DNA of 64,000 bases from Tyto alba (Eukaryota; Chordata; Aves; Strigiformes; Tytonidae), in the NCBI RefSeq assembly GCF_018691265.1, contig NW_024881272.1, positions 26,029,323 through 26,093,322 on the forward strand, in the 5' to 3' direction. Each line of letters opens with the position of its first letter. The first letter of the stretch is position 1. Below are positions 25,130-36,424 of this stretch, piece after piece. Both the position numbers and the translations under genes were made by a program. The notes below the pieces were generated by a model. That model was not told the DNA's origin. It searched no databases and saw only the letters and a program-made list of their open reading frames with translations.

Positions 25130-27830
25130 CTCAGGAAGGGTGTTTAATCATGGCTCCTTTGACCCCAGATTGTCACTGCCTGGTGTCCTGGGCTGGTTTT
25201 GGCACAGCTGCTGATCCTGCAGCCGAGCAGTGTGGTGCCCCAACTCCTGTACACGTGCTAGTTGTGGTTATAAGCCACAGGGTCGACCCTCCAGGTCTTC
25301 TGTTTTGCTCTCATTGCCGTTCTCTATCACATGTTTCTCCTGGTGGCATTACGCGAGGGGAAATCTCCCAGTGGGAAAGGATTTCTCCCCACCGCCCCAG
25401 CTGTACTTGCCTCATCCTAATGTACCAAGCTCTTGTGTGAGCGACATGATTCACCTTCTGGTGGTGAAGCCTTCCCATCACACAGAGTAGCTGTGTCTCC
25501 CAGCATGGCCACATTAAAGAATGCGAACATCCCACCCAGTTACCACCATGCTGCATGTAGTTTAGCAGAAGATTGCTTTGTTTGGGGGCAAGCAAATGTA
25601 TGTTTTTCTAACCCATGTGGCTGCAAAGAGCAGATTGGAAATGTGGCCTGGGTACCACCGATGCAATACCTGCCTGGGCACACGGGGTGCTTGAAACAGC
25701 AGCTCCCTGAGGGTGCACAGCCCTGTTCCTCAGCCGTGAAGCAAGTTTACCCATGCTGTAAAACAATTTGTGTGTGCGATACTTCTAAAGGTGGCTGCAG
25801 CTCTAGTGCAAAACGATTTGGGAGCTGGAGGTAAAAAAGCAGTTGAAATCACTCTGTGTACTCAGTTAGGATGAACTGATGCAGAAGGCGGCAGATGCTG
25901 GCACAACTTACACATACTTAGTAAATGTGATTTATCCCCTCCTTGTCACCTCATTTTAAAGAGAGATCCAGATTGCATTTGTTTGGTGTAGCCATCTTTA
26001 TTATCGTCTTCCACCTTTTTATAAAAGATCAGGGCCAGGAAGAACACACTGAGTGATAAAGCATATGTGGGAATTGGGGTCTGTCTGTTTTCATTTTCCT
26101 TATTCGATGGTAAAACATGCTTTGTTTCCTGCCTGTGTGATCCTGCCCACCTCTGTCCTGCTGTTTTATCCGTCTGTCAAAACTAGTTTGACATCTGGGT
26201 CCTAACCCAGTGAAGTTGAGAGCAATTTGAATAGTCTCATCAGCTTTAAAGTAACTACTCACCAGCTGGAGTCTCAGCCAGCCCAAGACCGGGCCAGGGC
26301 TTCTCCCACCGTGTGTAAAATGACATGAGAACAAGGACTTGGACTATAAACACTTCCCTCAGTTGGGTCTTCATACCCTGTTGTCCAGATGAGAGATTTC
26401 TTCCTTTGCTAGTTGTGATCTCAGGTGCAGGGAGCTCCAGACACAGCCATGCTGTTGGGTTTTCATTTTGAACTCCTTTTCTGATGTTTAGGCGAATAAA
26501 AAAAGGAGAAAGTGAGTGATAAGCAAGGGCTGTTTGATATGATTGGATGAGAAAAGCCATTCTTCCTTCGCATCTGATAACCCTTTTCCCTCCCAAACCC
26601 ACTCTCGCTAGATCAGAATACATTAAAGTCCTTGCCTCGACATGAAAACCTCACCAGCTAATGTTTACAGAGCTGAAGGTTTCCACCTCCCCCAGGGGCT
26701 AATTTTCTTCGTGCACCCTGGAGTGATCTTTAGTGACTCTGGTCTGTCCTGTTGCCCTCTCCAGTGACTGGAAAAGTCAAGATCCTCTGACTGAAATTAA
26801 CTGGCCACATTCAGATATTTGCGTGATTTAGATTCACGCTCCAGGAGAAATATGAATCTTCCATCCTTCTTCTCTCAGCTCTCCTAAGGTGAATGAATAG
26901 CCCCTGCCTTGCCCTTGAGTTATTTTCCTCCCTAAAGATCTGTGCCTTCTGTGGAGAAAGGCACCTTTCTCTAAGGCTGCATTTCACCCTTTCTCACCTG
27001 CTCTCTGTCCTCCAGCCAGCACCTACACTCCTCTTGTTATCCTCATTTGGCAGAAGGGAAACTGAGGCAGTTTACTCCAACAGCAGCTGGTCTGTGGCAG
27101 ACCAGGACCGGACCCAACATGGCTCTCTTAGACCCACGATTCCCTGTCTGAGCCCTGGGGAGTGAAAGAAGAGCCACAGGTATCTGTCGGAAAAATAAAG
27201 CAAGAACAAAAACCACATGCAGACACAAACAGTGGAATGAGTGATGGTGGGAAATAACCTGGTCAGTGAGTTTAGAACCACTAGGAAATGCTTAAAGGAA
27301 AGGGCTGAAGAATCTTTTCCAAAAGGCTGGGTGGCTTTTTAATTTAAAAAGGAAGGGAGGAGGATGATACAACCTGATAGAGATCAATCACCTACTTGCC
27401 TCTGTGGAAAAAGGTTTTCATCCTGCTCTGTTATCAGAAATATTTTCAACGAAGTTACAAAGTTAAAGGCTGCGATTTTTACTCCACACGGGACATACAG
27501 AGGGATCTGCCACTGCATTAATGGCATAGACATTTCCACCTGTCTTCTCAGGACACAGACATGTAGCTACATATAAAGCTGTGATCTGGCTATAAAATTC
27601 CCCCCAGCTTGTCCAGCCCACCCTTATACAGTGGCTCCCTTACCTGCTCCGGGCTGGGCTCTCCATGGGCGGGCATCTGACTTAGAGATGATGCCCAGCA
27701 GCGATGGATGAGGATGTTGTGAAAGCCCACGGGTTTTTTGATGCTGATCAAGCAGCCAGCAGCCCCCCAGCTCTGATGTTGGCATATGCCATGGGCTGGG
27801 GGGCCGCAGTTCCACCCAGCCGGTTCTGGA
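25130..27830. other. non-coding flank, no gene supported
   Basis: Intergenic DNA between the upstream candidate blocks and the FOXE3 CpG island. No recognisable protein. An AT-rich segment at about 26,460-26,860 has FOX-type TGTTTAC near 26,664 and several GATA/homeodomain-like words but nothing decisive. A MIR-like relic lies near 27,020. Confidence 0.6.
27020..27125 (+). repeat. MIR-like SINE fragment
   Basis: TTGTTATCCTCATTTGGCAG then GGGAAACTGAGGCAG (about 27,035-27,070), followed later by TGGCAGACCAGGACCGGACCC, keeps the order of MIR (TTATCCCCATTTTACAGATG, GGAAACTGAGGCA, TGGCAGAGCCGGGATTCGAACCC). This is the best MIR-like match in the window. Confidence 0.6.
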
Positions 27831-28039
27831 GTGCAGGATGAGATCCGAAGAAGTTTTCCCCGAAACCCAGCAGGGCTTTCTGAGTCCGGTGTCTTCCTTC
27901 AGGTTCAGCCGTGGGCTCAGCCCCTCTGCAGTTAGAGACCCCCGCTTCCCCTGTCTGCTCCCGAAATATCATCCCTGTCCAGCACCCCTAGCCCACCCGG
28001 CAGGAGGTACCTGCGAACAGCTCTGTGGACAGTTTTTCT

Positions 28040-28046
28040 TTCCCAC
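28040..28046 (-). promoter_or_regulatory. candidate RBPJ/Su(H) site upstream of FOXE3
   Basis: TTCCCAC followed by A; on the minus strand this reads TGTGGGAA, the canonical RBPJ site. It lies about 565 bp upstream of the TATA box. Notch input to FOXE3 is known in frog lens. A single 8-bp match is expected by chance every few tens of kb, so support is limited. Confidence 0.3.
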
Positions 28047-28609
28047 AGGGGAAAAGGAAACTTTTCCAGGGATTTCCTTACCCTACAGGTCTCACTAGGC
28101 TGCGGAGTAACTAAACCGAGGGGCTTGATTTCGGGGAGAAACCCCCGGCAGTTGCCGCTGCGGCTGGGGCCGCCCCTGAACGCTTTTCCAAGGGAAAAAA
28201 AAAAAAAAAAAAAAGACAACGAAATCCAAGCGCGGCGGGGGTCCCGGCGGGAGGTTACCTGCTCCGCTGCTGGGACCTGTCTGCGGCACCAAACTCGCCC
28301 TGGTTTGGACGTCGAGATTCGTTTTATTTAATTTTTCTCCTGGGAGGAAACGTCGGTTTCAAAGAAAGTAAAGCGCCACGGAGAAGGGCCCGGGAGCGGA
28401 GCCGTCGCCCGCGCTGGCACCGGGACCCCCGGGGGAGGGACCGCTCGGGGGCACCGCTGCGAAAGAAAGCCCTGGGGAGAGGCAGCGGGATTTAGCCGGG
28501 GGAGTCAGGACCCCTCCCCGGGGGCCTCCTCCTCCTCCCGCCGGGGGAAAGGGACTGGGGCGGGTCGGGCACCGCACGCCCCTCCGGGGAGGGTGGGGGG
28601 GCGGCCGCC

Positions 28610-28617
28610 CTATATAT
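28610..28617 (+). promoter_or_regulatory. FOXE3 TATA box / core promoter
   Basis: CTATATAT sits directly after a GCGGCCGCC GC-box-like stretch and about 175 bp upstream of the proposed ATG. Transcription would begin near 28,640, giving a 5' UTR of about 150 nt that contains no upstream ATG. The start site is inferred from TATA spacing. Confidence 0.65.
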
Positions 28618-28735
28618 TGCAAAGCTGCTCGGGACCGACCTCCCCATCGCCGGGAGCTGCCGCGGTGCCTGCCCCCCCACTTTCCCCTCCCTCTCCCCCT
28701 TCCCCTCCCCTTAGGGGGACTCTTTCTCCCCGGCG

Positions 28736-28753
28736 CCCCCCCCCCCCCCCCCC
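28736..28753. repeat. C(18) run in the FOXE3 5' UTR
   Basis: An uninterrupted run of 18 C about 40 nt before the proposed start codon. It could form a G-quadruplex on the template strand and is a site of likely length uncertainty. Confidence 0.85.
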
Positions 28754-28790
28754 TTCCATCCTCCTCCTCGGAGGAAGGTGAGGGCCGTAT

Positions 28791-29970
28791 ATGAACGCGG
28801 CCGGCTTCCCCTGCCTGCGAGGCATGTGCACGCTGCCGGCGCCCAGCCCCGCTGCCGCGGCCAGCCCCGGCTCCCCCGGGCCGCCCCGGGGGTCCCCGCC
28901 CGCCGGCCAGGCGCCGCCGGTGAAGCCGGAGCCGCGGGGCGGTGGGGGCAGCCCCCCCCCCCCCCCCACCGCTGCTGCCCCCCGAGGAACCGCCGCCCCC
29001 CGCCGGGGGCCGCCGGAGGAAGCGGCCGGTGCAGCGGGGCAAACCTCCCTACTCCTACATCGCCCTCATCGCCATGGCCATCGCCAACGCCGCCGAGAGG
29101 AAGCTCACCTTGGGGGGCATCTACAAGTTCATCACCGAGCGCTTCCCCTTCTACCGGGAGAACCCCAAGAAGTGGCAGAACAGCATCCGCCACAACCTCA
29201 CCCTCAACGACTGCTTCGTCAAGATCCCCCGGGAGCCCGGCCACCCCGGCAAGGGCAACTACTGGACCCTGGACCCGGCTGCAGAGGACATGTTTGACAA
29301 CGGGAGCTTCCTGCGCCGGAGGAAGCGCTTCAAGCGCACCGACATCACCACCTACCCCGGCTACATGCAAAACTCGAGCGCCTTCACGCCCCCGCCCGCC
29401 GGCCGCCCCACGGCACCAACAGCACCCTACCCCAACGCCCTCTGCTCGCCCAGCTACAGCCCCCAACTCTCCAGCACCGTCTTCCACCCCTATGCAGCCG
29501 GGGCAGCACCAGCGGTGCAACATCCCAGGATGTTCAGCATCGACAGCCTCATCAGCGGGCAGCAGGCCCTGCAGCCCTCGCCACCTGCCGAGCTGGGCCA
29601 CCCATCGCTGGGCTTGCCCGGGTCTGAGCTGGCTCCCTCCTGCTCCACCGGCAGCTCCGAGCCTCCCTGCTTCCAAGCACAGCCTGTCAGTCCCGGCTTG
29701 TTGGGCCGGGCTGGCCCTAACACCCTGGCTTACCCCTACGCCGCCTCGCCACCCCACTTGCCCGTGGCGCAGGGCAGCTACTCGCCCGGCAGCCCACAGC
29801 TCTACGGGGCTCCCAACAGACTGGCCCTGCCGGCCATGAGGCCCCCGGCCTGCGCCGAGCACAGCGAGCAGCTCCTGGGGCTCTCCGCCTCACCCCTGGG
29901 CCAGTTCGGCTCCAGCAACACCTACATGAGGCAGCCCAATTTCCCCACCGGCCTGGAGCGGTACATGTGA
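28791..29970 (+). CDS. FOXE3: forkhead box protein E3 (FOXE3), frame interrupted at a C(16) run
   Basis: FOXE3 is a nuclear forkhead transcription factor needed for lens epithelium proliferation and lens vesicle closure. The frame from ATG 28,791 ([12 protein letters not shown]...) runs to Ser54. The forkhead frame is one base off and joins it only if one base is dropped (or two added) in the C run 28,952-28,967, giving 392 residues against 319 in human. Nothing else supplies a start: the forkhead frame has a TGA at 28,921 and its first ATG (29,074) lies inside the domain. By residue: Pro/Gly-rich N-terminus 1-82; RRRKRPVQ basic stretch 74-81; forkhead about 84-178 with [12 protein letters not shown] and [15 protein letters not shown]1-like FSIDSLI 248-254; C-terminal [12 protein letters not shown], close to the human end. 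[17 protein letters not shown] is FOXE3-like rather than FOXE1-like. The first ATG has a weak Kozak context; Met12 (28,824, G at -3) is an alternative start. Confidence 0.93.
28952..28967 (+). repeat. C(16) run at the FOXE3 frame break
   Basis: Sixteen consecutive C encode prolines between Ser54 and the Leu-Leu-Pro-Pro-Glu-Glu segment. A length of 15 or 18 restores one continuous frame. A sequencing or assembly length error is the simplest explanation; a genuine polymorphic or fixed frameshift is not excluded. Confidence 0.85.
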
Positions 29971-30590
29971 TGGGGTCGGGGGGAGGCTTGGCTGGATATC
30001 CCCAGGCTCCCATGAGCATCTCTGGACACGTGGACTTCTCCCCACTCTGGGGGTTGGCTGGGGTGGGGTGGGGGGTCCCTAGCCTCTGGCTGCGTGTGGA
30101 CACACACCTGCGGGGGAACCTAACTCCTCTCTTTCTCAGCTTATTTTCAACCAGAGGCAAGGTGATCTATTTTTCTGCCCCATCCCCTCCTGGAAAAGGT
30201 GCTCTCTGGCTGCATCTGCCAGGCAGGGTTCCCCACACTCGAGGGGGGTGTCCCTTCCTCACAGCCCGGCCCCGGGGATGCTGTCTGCAGGGCACCCCTG
30301 GGGCGAGGAGGAGCTCACCCAGGTGGTGGGTGCATGGTGCAACGTGCAGGAACTCTTACAAATAGGCTTTCTCCTCTCTTCCCTCAGTGCCTCCTGTGTA
30401 ACTGGAATGAAAGTTATAAAAACAAACACCACTAAACCAATTCACTGGATTTTAAATATTTAAGATGTTTATCGTTTCCTTCCCCTGTAGGAAAAAAAAC
30501 CCACCCTGACTACTTCTTTTTACTATTTTTAAAAATAACCTTTATTGTTAGAAAGGACTTTTTTAAAATAAAGCTTTTCCTTCCAATATG
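29971..30590 (+). other. FOXE3 3' UTR
   Basis: Sequence from the TGA stop (29,968-29,970) to just past the polyadenylation signal. It is GC-rich at first and AT-rich from about 30,400, with several ATTTA-like and TTTATT words. No coding frame continues. The extent is inferred from the signal at 30,567. Confidence 0.6.
30567..30572 (+). terminator. FOXE3 polyadenylation signal
   Basis: A canonical AATAAA about 600 nt after the stop codon, followed within 15-45 nt by the U/GU-rich CTTTTCC and TGTCCAGTGCTGCTG. It is the first AATAAA in a good context downstream of FOXE3. Cleavage is expected near 30,590. Confidence 0.65.
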
Positions 30591-30599
30591 TCCAGTGCT

Positions 30600-33500
30600 G
30601 CTGTTCCTCTGGCTCCGGCCGGACCTTGGCGAGAGGAGATTATCAGTCTTATAACCAGTGGGAGACAAACTCATCCTGTTGTTGTGACACTGCCATGTCT
30701 TACATTTTTAGTGATGCTTTCTAAAGCTGTCTATTTTATTATGATTTTTTTTAAATGCTAATGGTAACTAACCACTGCCAAACCATGCGAAGGCTGCAAT
30801 AAGCTCTCCATCACCTGCAAGGTTTGACCAGACAGTCCTTACTGGACTCAATGGTTTCCATTTGTGTAGCAGGGAACACGTCTTCCCTCCAAGGAATCAC
30901 AGGTTAAATTCTGATTTAGCACATCAAATTAGGAGATCAAAGCTTTCCTTCCTAATAACAAAATCAGTTAAAATTCCAAACCGTTCACTGGCCGGGCTGC
31001 TGCTCTTTATTTACAGGACTGTCAGCCAGACTGTCTCATCAGGTTTGAAAGAAATTCCCATCCCCAGATTTTGCTTTTTTTAAGTTATACATCCTCAGAG
31101 TAAAAGTGACAAGCTAGGATTTCTCTCCTGTTTTTCAAGGGTGTTCTCTGAAGCAGAGCGGTTTCTCATAGTCTGTACTGCACCTTCCTCCTGCTTAAGG
31201 AGGAGATGGATGTCTGTTGAGCTTTGGTGCAAAACTGAGCATCTCATTCTCCAGCTGTGGGTCATGACTGAAAGTTGGGTGTACAGGCGGGCACCCAAGG
31301 AGTCAGCTTTTGCCCACAGCTTGGGAACTTGCAGTTTCTCATTCTCTTATGCTGTATGTTCCGTAAAAACCAAGAATAGGGTTAGTATAAGAGGGGAGGG
31401 GAAAAAATGCTTTTTTCCTCTCGGCCTCCTTAAAATTGGAGCTTCATCTGTCTCTGAAAACTGGCCTAGCTCTGGTCTGCTGCCTTCAGCTGAGCTGCTG
31501 TGCTCTGGGTCTCCTCTCTGGTCCCTCCAGCTTCACCTTTTCAGCTTTCACACTGGTCTTTTCCCTTAGTGATAGCCCTGCTCAGAAAGGGCACTGTGAA
31601 AAAACTTATGCCTTAAAACACTTTGGCTCTCTACAGAAGACATCTATAGGCAGAGATCTTCTATCTAATGAAAATTTGCAAAGTGCCATTCCTGTCCGTA
31701 ACATACTGTCTGTATAGATGGACTGGGGGGGATGCTGAAATATTTCCTTGCAAGGACAGTCAGTAGAAAGGACACTTGTCATAGCTCAGATGCATTCCCA
31801 GGGTCTGATCCTGCAATGTTTTGCAAACAGAAACACTTTTGAAGTCTTGCCTACATATCCAGGGGGTCAGAGCCAGACACGTGCCCGAAGCGCTGGGACT
31901 GCTGGCTTCCCTCTGGCATCGCCGGGCACTGGGTGGGGGCTCTGCTGGGTTTGCACCATGAGCAGGAGGTTTTGCTGAGGTAGGGAAGAACCAAGTACCG
32001 ACATGAAAGGAAAACAGTGTTGGGTGGAGGGAGTGGGCAGGAGATGCTGTGGTTCTGCCTGGGTGGGATGCACTGGGAAGAGGTGGCCAAGCTGGGACGT
32101 CTCAGACTGGGCTGAGCCTGATCCTCCTCAGACACCCTGGAGCCCTGCAGGAGCTGGGAGCTGGTGTTGGAAAGGGCTTTCCAAGTTCCTGGCATCTCTG
32201 GATGTTAATTCAAGTGCTGGTGGAGCCAGGGGGGCTCAGTGTGCCTGAAGGACTGGGCTGTGGATTTTGTCCCTCAGCTGCCTGCGCCTTCCTATCATGG
32301 GGATCTTTGGAGAGCAGCACCCAGCTCTAGATCTGGGGCGGGTCTGCAGGAGACCCATCCCACCCCTGTGCCTGTGAAAGAGGGGTCTCTTCAACTGAGG
32401 GGGCTCTGGCGTGAAGCAAGAGCCACTGCAGTGGACTGGATCCCCAAAAACTGGCTCAGAGAGAGCAAACACCCTATCCCGGTGTGTCGGGACAAGCCCT
32501 GGTGTGCAGCGTTGGTTTGCACATCTTCCCAGGGCCCTGTATCTCCCTGTCTGTCAGACAACCCTAGCCCAGTGCCCCCTGCAAACGGCAATAAACCACC
32601 CTCACCATGGGCCTTACACTGCCAAACAAGCTGGAAAGCATGGGGAACAGACCCCTTTTCTTCTTTTTCCTGTAGATATTAATGGTAACACGCACAAACC
32701 TCTGGCAACTTGTATGTGATTGTCATTAAACTAATGCCCTAAGACTGTCTTCTTGGTTAACTTAATGTATCCCAACCAGGCTTTTAAGCTTCCATTTCAA
32801 AACTTTGTTTACAGTTAGGGTGAATCTAGCAAATGAGTAGGATTAAAGTGTCATGTAAAGCATGTGCCTTGCTGGGACAGAGTAGTTTTAAGCTTTGTAA
32901 AGTTTATAACTGAGTCCTTCAACTGTTTTAGTGTCTTTTCAATGCCCCTGTTTAGTGAATAAGAGGGATTTGAATGAAACAGGGGTAATTATCACCCAGA
33001 TTTCAGTTGTGAAACCAAGTGTCCTTTGAAATCCTCCCCTCTTTATTCAGGGAGTTTAGGGAATATTAAGTAATGACAGTCATAACTATCTTGATCTTGC
33101 TCACACAAAAGCCAAAGGCAAAACTTTATTTGCTTTCTGAGATTGTGGAATGAACATCATCCTTCAGGTTGATGGCAAGAGGTCCTCTGGACATCACACG
33201 ATGGGGAGAGCCCCGTCTCCAGCCCATGAGATGCAGGGCGGTGGGTTGGAGTTGATCCCAAGCACCAAGGAGATTTGGGTGGCGATCTGGGCTAATGCCA
33301 AGACAGTCCGACCTCTCAGGGAACGGCCCTTTACAAGTCAGGCCGAATTCAGATCTCTCAGGCTGCACATTCTGAAACAAATAACCAAAATGAACTGCCA
33401 TTTTAAAAAAGATGCTTGTTTTCCTCCGGGAAATACTGGCTGCCTGGGGAGGACCGACCGAGCTGCCACATCTGTCTGCATACAACAGTGTTCTACGTGT

Positions 33501-36050
33501 TTCATGCTTGTACCATCTTCCCCACAGGTTAAAACAAGCAGTAAGAAATGATCTTTACCACTGATTTTCCCAAGCTATAAATAGTGTTTTCCATCTGGTT
33601 GCAAACAAACACAGCATTAGCTGGAATTTTAGTTGAAGCACGTTTCCTGAAGATCTTGTTGCTCCCTCTGGTAGTGTTAGATTTAGTCTGGATGCTGCCA
33701 GCTGTCCACTGGCAGTCCCAGTGTTGGAAATTTTATACTGTAACTAGCTTTTATTCTATGCGGTAGTTTGCCCTTTGCAAATGCAAGGCTCGAAGATAGT
33801 CAGTGGTGTCTCTGAGGTAGAGATTGAGTCGGTAAAATCAGCTGTTGACGGGGACATGGGCAGTGACTGGGACCAGCTGAGATCGGCTTTGCCAGCTGAT
33901 AATGAGTTTTTAACAAATTAGTGTCTGGGAGTCAGCACTGCCCAAGACCTGAGCGACATCTTAGGGTGCTGGGGGGGGTCTGTCACTGCCTCTGCTATGT
34001 TATATTTGGGTCCTTTATATATGGGTCCTTATTCGGGCAGGAGTGGGTGATGCAGCCGGCGTGTTTGAACCGGGCCAGAGCAACACTACCCTCCCCGCTT
34101 TACCCCACGGGTGTACAGCCCGGGCGTGGGTGGGGGTGGCCGGGGGGAGGGGGCCCGTGGGTGCCAGCCGCCGTGCTCAGGCCAACACTGACCTCCAGTG
34201 GAAAGCCCTGGGAAGCCGCTCCCGGCCCCCTCCATGGGCCCACGGACCCAGGGGGGGCTCAGCATGTACCGGCATCATCCCAGCCTTTGGGGTCCGTCCT
34301 GTTCACAGCTGCGTGGGGAAGCGTAGGACATCATGAAGGTTTGGGGTACAGTCAGGGTGAGAACAGGGGGAGGCTTATTCAGGGAAGGTCGTTATTAAGC
34401 ACGGTGGGCTGGATGCAACCTCCAGGCTGAGAAATCCCTAAAACACCAATTACTGACTCTGGGAAGATTTCAGAGAGGAAGGATCGCTCTGACTACACCT
34501 TCTTTTACCCTTTTCCAAAGCACTCACTGGAGGCTGTTGCTGGGGACAGGGTACAGGGCTGGATGGTGCTGGCTTCCCCCCTGCAGCTCTTTTTCCTCAA
34601 GTGAAAATAGGGAAACAAGTGGAAGCACAGCAAGAATCTGGGTTCTTGATGAAAGGTGAGGGGGCAATGATGGAGGAGCACTTGCCTGCAGCAGCCAACC
34701 TCGTCAGCAGCCTGACTTTGTGTTTGAAACGTGCTACATGGTGTAGGAGAATGACAGAGCTGGGGGCTGGCCTGACGCTTACAGCCCCTGAGAAGCAAGG
34801 CTGCAGTTGGGCAGCAAAGCGGCAGAGCCTGAACATTGGCAGCGTAACACCTACAAGCTCTTGGGAGGGCATCCAAAGTCCTTTAATTTCATGGTCTTCG
34901 TACTGGGACTGCTGAAGTGGTTACACTGCAACAGGTGGTTTTACACATGTATTGAATTGACTGCTCCATCCCAGTGCCAACAATCAGCCCTGGCTCATGG
35001 CACCTCAGGGTGCTGCATGGAGGAAGGATGCACCTGAGCCGGTTACGTACATGCCTGGGAAAAGTTCATTTTTCATTTGTATTGGCTCTGCTGAGTCAAA
35101 GAAAACAGTGTACAAAGTCTGCAGAGAATGGGCCCAACTGCCTCAGACATTTTGTGTGCTTTCCATCTGCACCACAGGCATCTCTACTTGGTTTTAAAAC
35201 TCCTTCTGTGAAGCAGGTGTTGGAAACCAAAACCAGCCTGTAGATCCATTTTCAGGAAGTTTCAAGCGGCCCAATCTGGCTGGAGAAAATGGATTTCAAG
35301 AAGCACAAAATTGTCCAAGCGCACTGCCACTGGCCACCCCGGATTTTTGCTCAGAGCAGGCATAGGTTTCAGCAGAGGAATTAATTCATCTGGGTCAAGC
35401 CAACCCAGGTCTTGGTTATACCCTTTTCAGATGTTCCCTGCTTGAAAGACAAGAGACTGGGTAATGCTGAGGGGAATCTGCTGCACCACATTATTTTCAG
35501 TCTCAGAAAGATTCTTTGCATGAAGCTACAACTCCTCTGAGTATCCCATCCAGCACTTATCCACGGCAGAGGTGTGTTTGCTGGTGGGAAAACAGGAGGC
35601 TGCTGAACCGATCTCATCATTTGCAGCCTTTGCCCTCAAGAAATGACAGGTTTTGCCATCCCAAAGAAACGATTAGGGAACATTTTCCTGCCAGATCCCA
35701 AACTCATCCCAGCACAGCGACGTGTTCCCTACATTGTATGGAGATGGCAAAATCAGACACTTGGCCACTGTGCTCCCTTCAAGTCACCGTGGAAGTCGTG
35801 GAAGTGGAGCATGGTTTTGCCTCCTGCACCATAGCCAGCACCCACAAGGTGGCAGCCAGGTGACACACTGGCCAAGACCCTGCAGCCCACCCTCAGCTCT
35901 CCTGCCCAGACTCCACCAGCCGCAGACCCTCTCCAAGCAACATTTACTCCTTGCTGGCTACTTGTTGTTAGGTTTTCCACAGTTTAAGCATGTATCCATC
36001 TTCCCCAGGCTCGAAGCCCTTTCTTTCCAGGCTGTCTGCTGCTTGGATTC
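30600..36050. other. FOXE3-FOXD2 intergenic, first part
   Basis: No gene supported. Ordinary mixed-composition DNA. Open frames of up to about 170 codons (for example near 33,921-34,430) have no recognisable domain and overlap others. A small CpG-containing GC patch lies at about 34,050-34,260. Confidence 0.65.
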
Positions 36051-36064
36051 TCCCCAAGCTGATG

Positions 36065-36230
36065 CTCACCCTCTAAGTATAATTGCAATACAAAGTAGTT
36101 TCAGAATAGCGTGCAATAGTGGCTAATTATTTGGAACAATTATACATAACAAAGACAGAGCCAAGCAGCAAGAGGGCTTAATTGTCTGGCCAAGCATGAA
36201 ATAGCACAGGATTATCGCTAACAGGGGGAG
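36065..36230. promoter_or_regulatory. candidate conserved block between FOXE3 and FOXD2
   Basis: An AT-rich block with repeated homeodomain-type words: ATAATTGC near 36,079, CTAATTATTTGG at 36,124-36,135, AACAATTATAC near 36,136, CTTAATTG at 36,177-36,184 and GGATTA (OTX class) at 36,209-36,214. It has no repeat signature. Either flanking gene could be the target; function is inferred. Confidence 0.3.
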
Positions 36231-36424
36231 GGGAGGCAACGGAGGAGAATTGCCCCATAGAATAGGCAAGAATCCAGGCTGCTCGGGAAGGCAAAGTTTA
36301 TTGAAGAACTTGAAAATTCCCCTTTGAAGCATCTTCTGAGATGCCAGAGAAGACATGAAAAGGATAATGACCCAGAATATGGGCTTAAGGCACAAATCCC
36401 CACACTGACAGACTCCAGGCCTAC

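Larger units (their letters stand above)
27830..29970. other. FOXE3 CpG island
   Basis: CpG density rises from about 27,830 and is high from about 28,100 through the FOXE3 coding region, with runs such as GCGGCCGCC just before the TATA box. CpG islands covering the promoter and the single exon are usual for vertebrate forkhead genes. Boundaries are by eye. Confidence 0.7.

Noticed and set aside
28711..29862. Minus-strand open frame of 383 codons over FOXE3
   Set aside because: It is a shadow of the GC-rich forkhead gene; composition is Gly/Ala/Arg/Val-rich without any domain, and the plus strand encodes an unmistakable forkhead.
28942..29970. FOXE3 taken as starting at 28,942
   Set aside because: The codon there is GTG, not ATG, and no ATG lies between the upstream TGA (28,921) and the forkhead domain. 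The N-terminus belongs to the other frame starting at 28,791.
28942..29970. Identification of the first gene as FOXE1
   Set aside because: The forkhead wing motif and C-terminal [12 protein letters not shown] resemble FOXE3, and the partner gene is FOXD2, whereas FOXE1 lies in a different neighbourhood in human.
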